Source of the DNA: Pyropia yezoensis
Lineage: Eukaryota; Rhodophyta; Bangiophyceae; Bangiales; Bangiaceae
Assembly: GCA_009829735.1 (NCBI GenBank)
Contig: CM020620.1
Coordinates: 28,490,951 to 28,554,950 of the forward strand
DNA length: 64,000 nucleotides
Direction: 5' to 3'
Shown: piece by piece, positions 1-9,526 of the stretch
How the letters are laid out: each line of letters begins with the position of its first letter
Position numbering within the stretch: the stretch's first letter is position 1
The notes under the pieces: generated by a model
The model's input: the letters and a program-made list of their open reading frames with translations, nothing else
What the model was told of the DNA's origin: nothing
Databases searched by the model: none
Position numbers and translations under genes: made by a program

Positions 1-77
1 TTGGGGCAACCCAACATCGTATTGACCTGGTACCAGGCGCACGACCCGCCCGCTCACAACCGCACCGAGCGGGACCT

Positions 78-2930
78 ATGCAACGAGAGATCGTTGATGG
101 AGAAGTGAAGAGGATGAGCGAAGCTAAGGTGATCCGACCTTCGATGTCGGAATGGGGTGCCCCAGTCGTTATTGTGCCGAAGAAGGATCAAACCCCTCGG
201 TTTTGCATCGATTATCGACGCCTCAACTTGGTTACCAAGAAGGACTCATACCCTTTACCAAGGATGGATGAATGCATCGACTCCCTGGGGGAGGCTACGG
301 TGTTTACCACCATCGACTGCAATGCCGGATACTGGCAGATCCCGGTGGCGGACGAGGATATCCCCAAGACGGCATTCGTCTGTCACAGTGGAGTGTACGA
401 GTTCCTAAGGATGCCCTTCGGATTGTCCAACGCCCCCGCTACATTCCAGCGGGCTATCGACATCATACTGTCGGGGGTGAAGTGGCGTAACTGCCTAGTG
501 TATTTCGATGACGTCATCGTCTTCTCGCGTAACATGGATGACCATGTACAACATGTTGACGAGGTACTCACCCTCTTGAGGAACGCCGGGGTAACCCTGC
601 GTCTGAAGAAGTGCGCCTTCTTCCAACAGACGGTCGAGTATCTGGGCCACCAGATAACCCCTGGTAAACTAGGGGTACTCGAAGCCAATACCCGGGCACT
701 CCGGGATGCCCGGTTCCCTAACACCCAGACGCAGCTCAAGAGCTTCCTGGGAATGTGCAATGTATACCGACGGTTCGTCAAGGACTTCGCTCGGATAGCT
801 ACACCGTTAACGGTTCTTACGAGCAGTACCCTGCCCAAGGTACTCCAACCCCCTTCGCCTAGCGAAGAGGAGGCATTCGAGTCGCTGAAGCGAGCCCTAC
901 TATCCCCACCCGTCCTTGCGTTACCGCACAGACGGGGGACCTTCGTCATCGATGTCGATGCATGCGATACACAAGTGGGATGCACCCTGTTACAGGGAGA
1001 GACGTTGATAGGTACCGACAACGTTATCCCGGACCTACGTCCGGTAGGGTACTTCAGCCGGACACTCAACCCGGCTGAGCGGAACTATAGTGCCACCGAG
1101 CGTGAATGCCTCGGAGTTATATGGGCAGTGCAACTGCTCCGTCCATACCTGGAGGGCTCCAGGATCATCGTGAGGTCCGACCACGAACCCCTACGATGGC
1201 TCCTCAACCTTGGTGACAAGGATTCCGATAGCCATGGGAGGCTAGCCCGATGGAGGCTGAAGATGGCCGAGCACGACTACCGCACGGTGTATAAGGCTGG
1301 GTCAACCCACCACCTCGGAGACGCGTTGTCTCGACTCGACACCCCGAGCGGGGATACCCGCCCGGTGGACGAGGACATCCCGGTGGTACCGGTCTGCATG
1401 GTGGGTAACGCCACCCAAGGTATGGTTGACCATATCATGGCACACCGAGCATGCCCACTGACTCTCGCGGACTTCCGCGAGGCACAAACCAATGACGACG
1501 ACTGTAGACGTCATCGTGCTAACCTCCTGGCCGGTACGGCCGGCATCTTCTCCGAGAACGAAGACGGACTCATATACTGGCGGGCACCCGCCGATGGACG
1601 ACATCAAGTCGTGGTTCCCGTGTCCTTACGGCAAGCCGTCATGAAACGAGAACATGAGAACCCTACAGCCGGACACCCGGGGGGTTCACGTATGTTCGCA
1701 GCAATGCGAAGGTTCTTCTACTGGCCAGCAATGGCCGTCGACGTGGTCGACCACGTAAGGGGATGCCACCCCTGTGCACGTAACCGCATGAGTCTACATA
1801 GGCGGGCGTCTGCCATGAAGCTATTCCCACCTGATGGGCCCAACGAGCAAGTCGCTATCGACATACTCGGGCCACTTCCGATAACGGAAGAAGGGAACAG
1901 GTACATCCTGGTCATGTCTGACCGCTTCACTAAGCTGTCAAGAGCGGCAGCCATCCCGAATGATACGGCATACACGATCATGAACGCAGTGGTTGACCAC
2001 TGGATCAGTGCATACGGAGTCATGAAGCAACTCCTCTCCGATAACGGAGCAAACCTTACGTCGGCATTCTGCACTAAGGTCCTGGGCATGTTCGGTATCG
2101 AACCACGTCGGGCATCCGACTACCACCCGCAGTCCAACGGGCAGGTGGAGCGGTTCAACCGCACCATCGTAAAGATGCTACAGTGCTACGTGGCCGAGCA
2201 CACGAACACTTGGGACAGGCTTCTGTCCGTACTCACCCTGGCATACAATGCCAGGCCACATCGGAGCACAAACATTGCTCCGCTGGAGTGGGTCATGCCA
2301 CTAGGCGTCGGTAACTTGACGCTGCCACCCGGCAGGTGCACTCGGTATGATACACCGAACGGCCGACCCACCGAACGCATCCACCTAGCTTGGTTGGCCA
2401 AGCTACCGTGGATGATTCCTAAGCTCAAGGGTGCCCTTGACAGAACACAACTTCGGTATAAGAAGAACTTCGACGCCCGACTACGGGTGCGCAACGCAAC
2501 CCTGGTAACAGGTGACTGGGTCTATATCAGACACCAGAAGTTCCGAGGGAACAAGCTTATGCAACCGGTCAAGGGACCGTACCAGATCCTCCACAGAAAT
2601 GACCACTCTGTTATCTTACACTCCGATACGGAGATTCAACGCATCAGCATGAATGACGTCACACCTGCTCCGATGCCGGAACAGCCTCAGCCGGTACCGG
2701 CTGGGTTGCTACATGAAGCTCTTACAACCCACCGGTCAGATGACCCGGTGGGACCGGATGGGATTCCATACCAAGTAGAGAGCGTGGTCGGACACACCGA
2801 CCCGGACCTACCAGGACCCTGGTACGTCAAGGTTATGTGGGTCGGATACGACTCACCCACCTGGGAACAGGCGGCAAATATACCCCGCCAACTCCTCATC
2901 CCGTACATGAGGCGACGACGCCTACTGTAA
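78..2930 (+). CDS. pol: Family I pol: RT, RNase H, integrase, chromodomain (5' part not visible)
   Basis: Polyprotein that copies the element RNA and integrates the cDNA. In order along the 950 codons: reverse transcriptase (FCIDYRRLN, MPFGLSNAPATFQ, YFDD active site), RNase H (FVIDVDAC, RSDHEPLRWLL), an HHCC zinc-binding domain, the integrase core (DILGPLP, SDNGAN, GQVERFN), a GPY/F-type module (VKGPYQIL) and a C-terminal chromodomain (VKVMWVGYDSPTWEQAANIP). Protease and gag are not in the window. The first codon used is simply the first ATG after the left edge, not a mature start. The domain order PR-RT-RH-INT-chromo is that of chromoviruses. Confidence 0.9.
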   Translation: MQREIVDGEVKRMSEAKVIRPSMSEWGAPVVIVPKKDQTPRFCIDYRRLNLVTKKDSYPLPRMDECIDSLGEATVFTTIDCNAGYWQIPVADEDIPKTAFVCHSGVYEFLRMPFGLSNAPATFQRAIDIILSGVKWRNCLVYFDDVIVFSRNMDDHVQHVDEVLTLLRNAGVTLRLKKCAFFQQTVEYLGHQITPGKLGVLEANTRALRDARFPNTQTQLKSFLGMCNVYRRFVKDFARIATPLTVLTSSTLPKVLQPPSPSEEEAFESLKRALLSPPVLALPHRRGTFVIDVDACDTQVGCTLLQGETLIGTDNVIPDLRPVGYFSRTLNPAERNYSATERECLGVIWAVQLLRPYLEGSRIIVRSDHEPLRWLLNLGDKDSDSHGRLARWRLKMAEHDYRTVYKAGSTHHLGDALSRLDTPSGDTRPVDEDIPVVPVCMVGNATQGMVDHIMAHRACPLTLADFREAQTNDDDCRRHRANLLAGTAGIFSENEDGLIYWRAPADGRHQVVVPVSLRQAVMKREHENPTAGHPGGSRMFAAMRRFFYWPAMAVDVVDHVRGCHPCARNRMSLHRRASAMKLFPPDGPNEQVAIDILGPLPITEEGNRYILVMSDRFTKLSRAAAIPNDTAYTIMNAVVDHWISAYGVMKQLLSDNGANLTSAFCTKVLGMFGIEPRRASDYHPQSNGQVERFNRTIVKMLQCYVAEHTNTWDRLLSVLTLAYNARPHRSTNIAPLEWVMPLGVGNLTLPPGRCTRYDTPNGRPTERIHLAWLAKLPWMIPKLKGALDRTQLRYKKNFDARLRVRNATLVTGDWVYIRHQKFRGNKLMQPVKGPYQILHRNDHSVILHSDTEIQRISMNDVTPAPMPEQPQPVPAGLLHEALTTHRSDDPVGPDGIPYQVESVVGHTDPDLPGPWYVKVMWVGYDSPTWEQAANIPRQLLIPYMRRRRLL

Positions 2931-3008
2931 CAACCCAACCGACACCGACTTCGGCTGTTGGGGGGTGAGGCTTATACCTACTAAGTAGGGTGTGACATGG
3001 TTACGGCA

Positions 3009-3097
3009 GACTTAGGTTTCTAAGTCAAATCAGACTTAGGTTTCTAAGTCGAACCAAGCTTAGGTAACTAAGTAGAGCTAAGCTTAGGTAACTAAGT
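3009..3097. repeat. Four 24-bp iterons with palindromic core in family I LTR
   Basis: Four units begin at 3009, 3033, 3057 and 3081, an exact 24 bp period. The first two read GACTTAGGTTTCTAAGTC, the last two AGCTTAGGTAACTAAGT; each is nearly self-complementary. The inverted copy of the array is at 44417-44505 in the other family I element. The position just inside the LTR start suggests a regulatory (factor-binding) array; this is inference. Confidence 0.7.
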
Positions 3098-3174
3098 AAA
3101 ACCTGAACGTTAATAAGTTAACTTAAAGGTAAAGGCTCACTCCGATAATATCGAAGTAACTAGGGAGCTTACAC

Positions 3175-3231
3175 GGGAGGATGACCTCCCCAAGCCAAGA
3201 CACCAAGTGAGGGAGGATGACCTCCCCAAGC
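3175..3231. repeat. Two-copy 36-bp-spaced repeat with GGGAGG/CCTCCC palindrome
   Basis: The block GGGAGGATGACCTCCCC occurs at 3175 and again at 3211, followed by the same AAGC. Its arms GGGAGG and CCTCCC are complementary. The inverted equivalent is near 44283-44340 in the other family I copy, so it is a conserved part of the LTR. Confidence 0.6.
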
Positions 3232-3408
3232 ATGAACCTACCGGAAGAAGTTGGACGGGAGGCAAGGCACCACTGAGCCAGAAGGGGTACTCCCCAGGGC
3301 AGCAAACAGAGGCAAGCAATGCCCCCAAAGGGGATGAGTTTATACTCACTACTACCCGGCTACCATAAGGGTTGCCGGGGCCCTCTCCCGCACAAACAAT
3401 AGCACTCC

Positions 3409-5856
3409 TCAGTGGGTAGACCCACTGCCCGAGGGAGGCCACTCACGCGTAAGCGCGTAGACCTCCGTGCTCCACCGGTCGGCAACGTCACGACGGTCGA
3501 CCACCCGAGTTACCTCGGTGCATAGCTGGACGAGGGTGCTGCGGCCAGCCTCCACGTCCTCCAGAGCTTTCTGGAGGCGGTCCAGCACGCCACCGAAGCA
3601 ACGCGCTGACCCAACCAGCGCAGCACCTGGGGGGATATCCCCCCAGCTAACAGAGAGACCCTCCCGCATTGCGCGGGTAACTAGGGCGTCAACGCCTTCA
3701 TACCAGAGACGGAGACCCCCGTCATTCATGACAGGGGCGGGAGGTGACACTGGCGCAGCCAGAGGAGCCACAGGAGCCGACACGGCTACCACCGGAGCCG
3801 GTGGCACCTGATACGAGGCCCGGTAGGACCCTACCGAAGGGGCTCCACCGTAACCACGGCGGTACTCCGCCCGACGACGGGACACCTCACGCTCCCCACC
3901 CACAGAGCCCCACTCTCGGGGACGACGGCCAACCGCCGCCGGCATCGGGTTACCGAACCACGGAGCAAGGACCTGAAGAGGGTCATGGATAACCATGGGA
4001 ATACCCAGGTCAGCAACAGCCTCGGTCGATGCCCACCCATGGCAACTGGGCTCACCCGGCTGAGTACGCCGGACACGCAACGAGTGACGAGGCAAGGGGG
4101 AAGCCCCAGCCTGCGGGTCCCGGTACGGGGGAAGGGCCAACACCCCAGCCCAGTTCACGGCATCGTGAACAGCCAGCAGGGCTTCGAACTCCCGGGCCAA
4201 CCCGGTCTTGGCGGCTATCAGATCCACGCCCAACTGCGCGATGTGCCGACGGACACCCGTCGGAAGATGAAACAGACGACCCTGCCGGCGGACGGACAGC
4301 AAGAAGGATGAAGCCTGCCCGAGGGTAACCTCAAGGGTGAAGGTACCCTGCAACGGGTGGACCGGTCGCGAGGCCAACACACTCCCGAAGTAGCGAAGAC
4401 AGGAGCCGGTGTCAAACCGGAAAGCAGGGGCGGGTTCCCACCCCTCCTGCCATAACGGCGGGCGCACGGGAGTGTATACCGGAGCACGACCGTTGCCGGT
4501 CTGCAACGCACACGTTATATCCGTGCGGAACGCATCCGCCATGACACCATGGTTACGTCGCCAACTCGACGCCGACTTCAACCCCGCCATGGGCGGGTAG
4601 GGAGCCGTCAACGACAGATACGGGGGTACCCCCGGGTAGTAGTCAAAGTCGGGATACCGACCAGTACTGCCCACCGTCTCCCCAAACGCAACCGGCTCCG
4701 CCGCCGCCGCAATCCCCCGAGCACTAGCCGGGTAGTCAATCTCCCGCGGCAACGCGGGGGCAATCAGGTCGCAGACCCCGAAGTTGGGGTCGAGGTAGAC
4801 CTCACCCCGTCCCACCCGGGTGCGCCAGAGCTGCGCATGCCGGTCGTCCGGCTGACTCAGGATCCAATGGTGTTCCACCCGGACCGCGTTCGGCTGGTTG
4901 ACCAGCCGCACCAACTCCCGCTCCCAGCTCGGGTCCACCTTGACGCGCCGGGAGGATTCTCCACGGGGATGCACCAGGTGGAAGTCCACCCGCATACGCC
5001 CATCGGACTCCATCGACTCTTGCACCGTGAGGCCTCGAATCCGAGCCACCAAGTCGGACACCGACATGGCGGGTTGACCCGCCGCCACGGCGACGCCGCC
5101 ACCCAACGGGGCAACCCGGGCAGGACCAGGAAGAATCGGGGGCGCCGGGGGACGCACCACCGGCAGAGGGGCCGACGTCGGAGATGGACGAGGCCGAGGA
5201 GGAAGAAGAAGGGCGGGCGCCCGCCCGGAGTAACTCCCGGTGTCAACCGCCATGGGAGAAGGAGCGTCTTGACCGCTCGACACCCGCGGCACCGCAGGTA
5301 TGGTACCGGCGCCGGCACCACCCGTCGGCGTAGCCCCCGCCTCGGAAGGGGAAGGCACTTGGACAGCCTCCGGAGCCGGAGCCCCGGCCGTGCGGACACC
5401 CGCACCGTCTTGACCCGCCGCACCGGGTGTCGCACCGCCACCACCACCCGCGTCAACGTCGGGACTGCCTCGAGGAGTCACCGCCCGGACACCCGGACCA
5501 CCTTGCCCAGCCGGACTCGGCCGGGAATCGCCACCTCCGCCGCAGGGCGGGCCATCTTGGGGTAGCTGCGGTGAGCCGGCACCGGCACCAGGCTCCATCC
5601 GGGCAGCCGGCAGAGAGGGGGTAGAAGCCGCCACGCGCGGTTGACCGCCGGGTTGACCTCCGGCCGACGGCACCGTCGTGCCGCTGCACACGGACGACAG
5701 TCCTCCGGCCGACAGACGGACGGACACCGCTGGCTCGTCGTCGTCAGACGAGCTCACCCCGTAACGCGCGGCGTTGGGACCGACAGGCGCGTCGTCCTCC
5801 ATCTCCTCCCCGATCAGGAGGTCTTCCTCCTCTTCAAGCACCTGGGGATAGGACAT
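3409..5856 (-). CDS. Family I LTR-borne antisense ORF, 815 aa, function unknown
   Basis: A long open frame inside the 3' LTR, opposite in direction to pol and convergent with it. I chose the ATG at 5856 (MSYPQV) because the homologous frame in the other copy starts at the matching MSDPQV. The frame stays open upstream, but without a conserved start. The protein has an acidic N-terminus, a long Pro/Ala/Gly-rich stretch, then a region of about 400 residues that is strongly conserved between the two copies and looks globular (rich in W, Y, R), then an Arg-rich and Pro/Ala-rich linker and a conserved C-terminal segment. I see no zinc knuckle, protease or polymerase motif and do not recognise the fold. 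Antisense extra ORFs are known from plant Ty3/gypsy elements such as Grande and Retand, but usually between pol and the LTR. Confidence 0.65.
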   Translation of the reverse strand: MSYPQVLEEEEDLLIGEEMEDDAPVGPNAARYGVSSSDDDEPAVSVRLSAGGLSSVCSGTTVPSAGGQPGGQPRVAASTPSLPAARMEPGAGAGSPQLPQDGPPCGGGGDSRPSPAGQGGPGVRAVTPRGSPDVDAGGGGGATPGAAGQDGAGVRTAGAPAPEAVQVPSPSEAGATPTGGAGAGTIPAVPRVSSGQDAPSPMAVDTGSYSGRAPALLLPPRPRPSPTSAPLPVVRPPAPPILPGPARVAPLGGGVAVAAGQPAMSVSDLVARIRGLTVQESMESDGRMRVDFHLVHPRGESSRRVKVDPSWERELVRLVNQPNAVRVEHHWILSQPDDRHAQLWRTRVGRGEVYLDPNFGVCDLIAPALPREIDYPASARGIAAAAEPVAFGETVGSTGRYPDFDYYPGVPPYLSLTAPYPPMAGLKSASSWRRNHGVMADAFRTDITCALQTGNGRAPVYTPVRPPLWQEGWEPAPAFRFDTGSCLRYFGSVLASRPVHPLQGTFTLEVTLGQASSFLLSVRRQGRLFHLPTGVRRHIAQLGVDLIAAKTGLAREFEALLAVHDAVNWAGVLALPPYRDPQAGASPLPRHSLRVRRTQPGEPSCHGWASTEAVADLGIPMVIHDPLQVLAPWFGNPMPAAVGRRPREWGSVGGEREVSRRRAEYRRGYGGAPSVGSYRASYQVPPAPVVAVSAPVAPLAAPVSPPAPVMNDGGLRLWYEGVDALVTRAMREGLSVSWGDIPPGAALVGSARCFGGVLDRLQKALEDVEAGRSTLVQLCTEVTRVVDRRDVADRWSTEVYALTREWPPSGSGSTH

Positions 5857-6803
5857 GTTAACGGGTGCAGAGTCCCCCGCGCCCACAAGCCGTCGACGGC
5901 TACGACCCGGTACGGTGGGATAACCGGGACGAGCCAGGGAAGCGCGGGCACCCGCGCTTATGACCACAAACGGCCACGAGCAGCGCCACAAACACGCGGG
6001 TCGACCCACGCCGCACGGGGCTACGAACGCGCCGAACCCAGGCACCTGGGCGGGACGACCCCACCCCCACACACGGGGTAAGCAAGGGGGGTCACCCCCA
6101 ACCGCCCCCACGCAACGCGGGCAGCCCCCGCCCCCCACTCAATCGTCCACACGAGAGGGACCCCCCTACCACCAGGCACCTGGCGGCGGATCCGCTTGCA
6201 CCACCCCTCGGAAAGGGGGGTCGTGAACAAAAACCCGCATCGGGAAATTAACGGTCCGGAAAACGGATCGTGTGTGTACCACACAAAGGGGGGCACCCCC
6301 CTCGGACAACCTCGAAAAGGGGTGTCTGTCGCGACGGGGCGCAAAGCCCCACCCGACGGGTAAACAGTCACGCGACCCACTTACATTCGGTAACCCGAAT
6401 GCAACTCGACCCGAGGACGGGCCGAATCTAAGGGGGGGATATGTAGCAATATGGTTGTCCGTATTGTGACCCTAATATTAGGGGGGCTACTTCTAATCCT
6501 TAACTTCCAATTTGAGAGTCCGAACTGGTCACGGTATCTATAAGTTACGTATGACCAGAGGGACTTGCATCTTGGGGTGGAGAGTAGTTAGTAGTGTCTC
6601 CGAGGGTTTATAACGAGGGGGCCGGTGGCGAATCCACCGCCGGCCAAGGAGAACAACAAACCCCTCCCATTTGGGCTCCCATCTTGGTCCCGTGGCTTGC
6701 GCTCCAAGGACAGCAACCTTGGCCTCCCGGTGACGTTGGTGCCGATCCCCCTTGGTGAGTGTTCCCTGAGAGTGGACGTGCGACGGATTCCTATTGTGCT
6801 ACA

Positions 6804-8227
6804 ATAGTACTGCTCCTTACTGGCAGCGGACTGCTGCGGAAGCTCAAGTTGAGCCGAGGTCACCAAGTAGGGGCCTCGCCGGAAGTCCTTCTCCATCCGC
6901 ACATAAAAGTGATGAGTGTGCGGATCGACTTCGTGAAGGTCCGGGGGTGAGTTGCCACCGCGTCCCAGGTGAAGGTCGGCACGTCGCCGGTGCCCAGGAC
7001 AGTTCCCCCGCGGTCTACCATGGCCTTGGCCCGCTGCACGTCTTCGAACTCGTCCTCGTCCAGGAAGGCAAACTGGTCCGTCCTGAAGTTGGGAGGAAAC
7101 CCGACCCTACGGGGGAACTTCTCCCGTAGGCGGTCCTATACCCGACTCATCGCTGTGCCAAGTCGGCCACAGCGGAGAACAGTCAACGCCTCCTCATACA
7201 GAGGCCAAGCGGGGTAAAACCACCGTCCCAAGGCCTCCCGTGGGATGACGCGGCCCATCTACGGAAGAGATCCCGCCGCCAACCCAAAGCTGGGCGACGC
7301 GGGAGTCCCATCCCCCGGAGCGATCGCGGAGCCCCCGCCGGAAGTCCCGGCGGGCGCTACACCATAAGAGGTGTCCTTCGTACGCTCGTCCAGGGAGTCA
7401 GACTCCAACCCCTGGATCGCCATGGCTCTGCCCAAGTTATGGAGAGTCAAGGCGGTTGCAGCTACATGAGACCCGCCTCGAGTTGAGGGGGGCTCGGATC
7501 GCGGGTAAATGGACAGCCTCCCCAGCGTGGGGCGGCCCAGGGTAAGGTGAAGGGGATGTGTTGGTCGTGGTGAGGTGAGAACCGGGGAGAGCAAGCTGCC
7601 GAGTGGGCAAGCTTGAGGAGAGGGGCGGTCAACGTGACCGCCTCCACGTCCACGTGACGTACCAGGGCGGCACCAAGTCGCGCCCACAACACCGAGACGT
7701 GCGTTTATACACCCCCTCGCAGGGCAGACGGGGTCGGTCGGGACTGAGGAGAGGGGAGCGTGGCAGTATTGACCCCCAGATAGGGTGGCAACACGTGCCA
7801 TGCAAGGGGCGGCAGGCCACTAGCCTGACCCGTTCCTCCCCCTGCATTTGGGTCCATATTCCCTCAGTTTGGGGTAGTTAGCTTGGTAGTAAATCCAACT
7901 TGGATTTGAGGGTTTTCTGCATTTATCGTCTTGAATTTTCGTGTGGCCCGGTGGGCAGGTGCTGGGGTGGGAGATTCTAAGTGACGAGATTCTGAGTGGA
8001 CCCTGGGGGGATAAGGGGAGGGACAGCGGGACTTGGCCTTGCTTCCCCGTCCCGACCAAGAAACTGTTGGCCCACACACCATCTTCTTGTTTGTCAGTGG
8101 GGGGTTTTCCCCACAACAGGGACAGAGTGTGTGCGACTTGCACTTCTTCCCGTTCCCCCGACACGGGAGGCAGCCCTTGGGCACCGCCCCAGCTCGGGTG
8201 TCGCGTGTGCGAGTGGTTTTTGCCGCA
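6804..8227 (+). repeat. 5' LTR (inner part) of old family II copy
   Basis: Reverse complement of the first half of the family II LTR seen at 45085-46500, ending GTTTTTGCCGCA at the junction with the internal region. It contains the decayed N-terminal part of the antisense LTR frame, around 7260-7430 on the minus strand. Together with 11726-14228 it shows that the antisense frame is present in the LTRs on both sides of one element. Confidence 0.75.
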
Positions 8228-9526
8228 CTGCAGACGCAGCTGACCCCCCGCTACCACGGCCCGGAGAGCCTGTCGGACAAGATCATAGGCGCCAACAAGG
8301 GCGAGTGGTTTGCGGCGACCGTTTTGACGAACGCGGACAACGCGCCACACGTCCTTGCTGGCCGCATCAGACTGATGCTAGCAACGGGTCTCAAGCAAAC
8401 TCACGACGGCCCCCACCATTGCCGCTCCCATGACGACCACGCCGCCGACGCCGGCGTTTATGGCGTCCACGACGGGCGCCCCCGCCCCAACCGAACGGAG
8501 TCCATGACTGTGTCCCTCGCGGCGGACGACCCCTCCCAACCGAACACTGTCTTTTACGTCCTTCGCCGCTTCCGCGGCAACGCCGCCACCATTTACAAAA
8601 CGGAGCGGACGCCGGCCAACGGCTACGGATCCCCGCGAGCCCCTGGACCAGCCAACCCGTGCGACTCCTGCGGTGGCACGGACAACTTTGCGAGGACCTG
8701 CACACGGCTCGCCGGGGAAGCCCAGCCTCCCCCCATGGCCGCCATCGCCACCACGCCCCAGCCCATGACGTCTGACCTGCCAAAGCTCCGCGACGTCTAC
8801 ACGGCCGACGACGCACCCCCGGCCATCCCGCCGCACATCCCCCACCAAGACTTCTACTTTCTACTCACCGTCGTCATCTCAAGCATCTGCGCCGCGACCG
8901 AGTCGACTCCCGACACGGCCATCATGGACACGGGCACCCCCGGCGACCTCGTTGGCGACAAGCAGCTCGGTCTGCACTCTCAAGCCCTCATCGACGGCAT
9001 GCCGCCACCCACGACGCGGTACGCGCTGGGGAACGACGTGCCGCACAGCATCGGCCGCGTATCCCCCGGCATCACCACGACGGCGACGGACGGCAAGGCC
9101 GTCACCCTCACCCTTTCGTCGGTGCACATGCTACGCCACTACGCGGTGCCCCTCCTCTTCGGCCTCGAGTCCCACCGACGCATGGGTATGATTGTGCACA
9201 CCCCCCGCTCCCGCATTTACATCGAGAACACGAAGAACGCCATCAACTGCCCGGTGCAACGCGGCCACATGACGCTACCCCCGCCGCCGCCGCCCAAGGC
9301 GGCCTTCACGTTCTACACCCGGGCGGAGCTCAGCCTGGCCAACCGCCAAATCTGCCACGCCAGCGTCACCGCCGTCATCGGCGCGTTCCCGCCCAACAAG
9401 TTCCCGCCCGCGGACATGCGCATCCTCAAGGACGTCGCCCAGTCCTGCGTGCCGTGCCAGCAGCACGCCCACCTTCCCCGCCGGCCCAAATACGCCCTCC
9501 CTCCTCGCCCCCTCGCCTTCAAGCAG
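8228..9526 (+). pseudogene. Gag/protease/pre-integrase-like remnant from a different retroelement
   Basis: This stretch does not match the family II gag-protease region. Its translation shows a zinc-knuckle-like CDSCGG segment, an aspartic-protease-like MDTGTPGDL segment and, directly after it, an H/C-rich segment (RQICHAS...CVPCQQ) like the pre-integrase zinc domain. Protease followed at once by integrase zinc domain is the gene order of Ty1/copia rather than Ty3, so a copia-like source is possible but not certain. It is continuous in frame with family II RNase H sequence from about 9527. A fossil mosaic. Confidence 0.45.

Larger units (their letters stand above)
1..6803 (+). mobile_element. 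Ty3/gypsy LTR retrotransposon, family I, left copy (I-L), 5' side outside the window
   Basis: A chromovirus-like Ty3/gypsy element. Seen here are the internal region with most of pol (1-2990) and a complete 3' LTR (2991-6803, TG...CA). Directly after 6803 the sequence is the reverse complement of a family II LTR, so this copy is inserted inside that older element. The 5' LTR and gag lie outside the window. The visible pol frame is open, so this part looks whole or nearly so. Age: moderate, clearly diverged from the other family I copy at 40783-45084. Confidence 0.85.
2991..6803 (+). repeat. 3' LTR of family I left copy, about 3.8 kb
   Basis: Starts TGTGACATGG, 60 bases after the pol stop, and ends GTGCTACA. 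The same sequence occurs inverted at 40783-44523 with the same two ends. It contains a long antisense reading frame (3409-5856) and two small clusters of direct or palindromic repeats near its start. The right end meets family II sequence exactly at 6803/6804. The matching 5' LTR is outside the window, so the boundary on the pol side rests on the TG/CA ends and comparison of the two copies. Confidence 0.7.

Noticed and set aside
3409-5856. Reading the family I antisense frame as gag of a second element in the other orientation
   Set aside because: No zinc knuckle, no pol or LTR ends on that strand, and the frame lies between LTR-like TG/CA ends in two separate copies.
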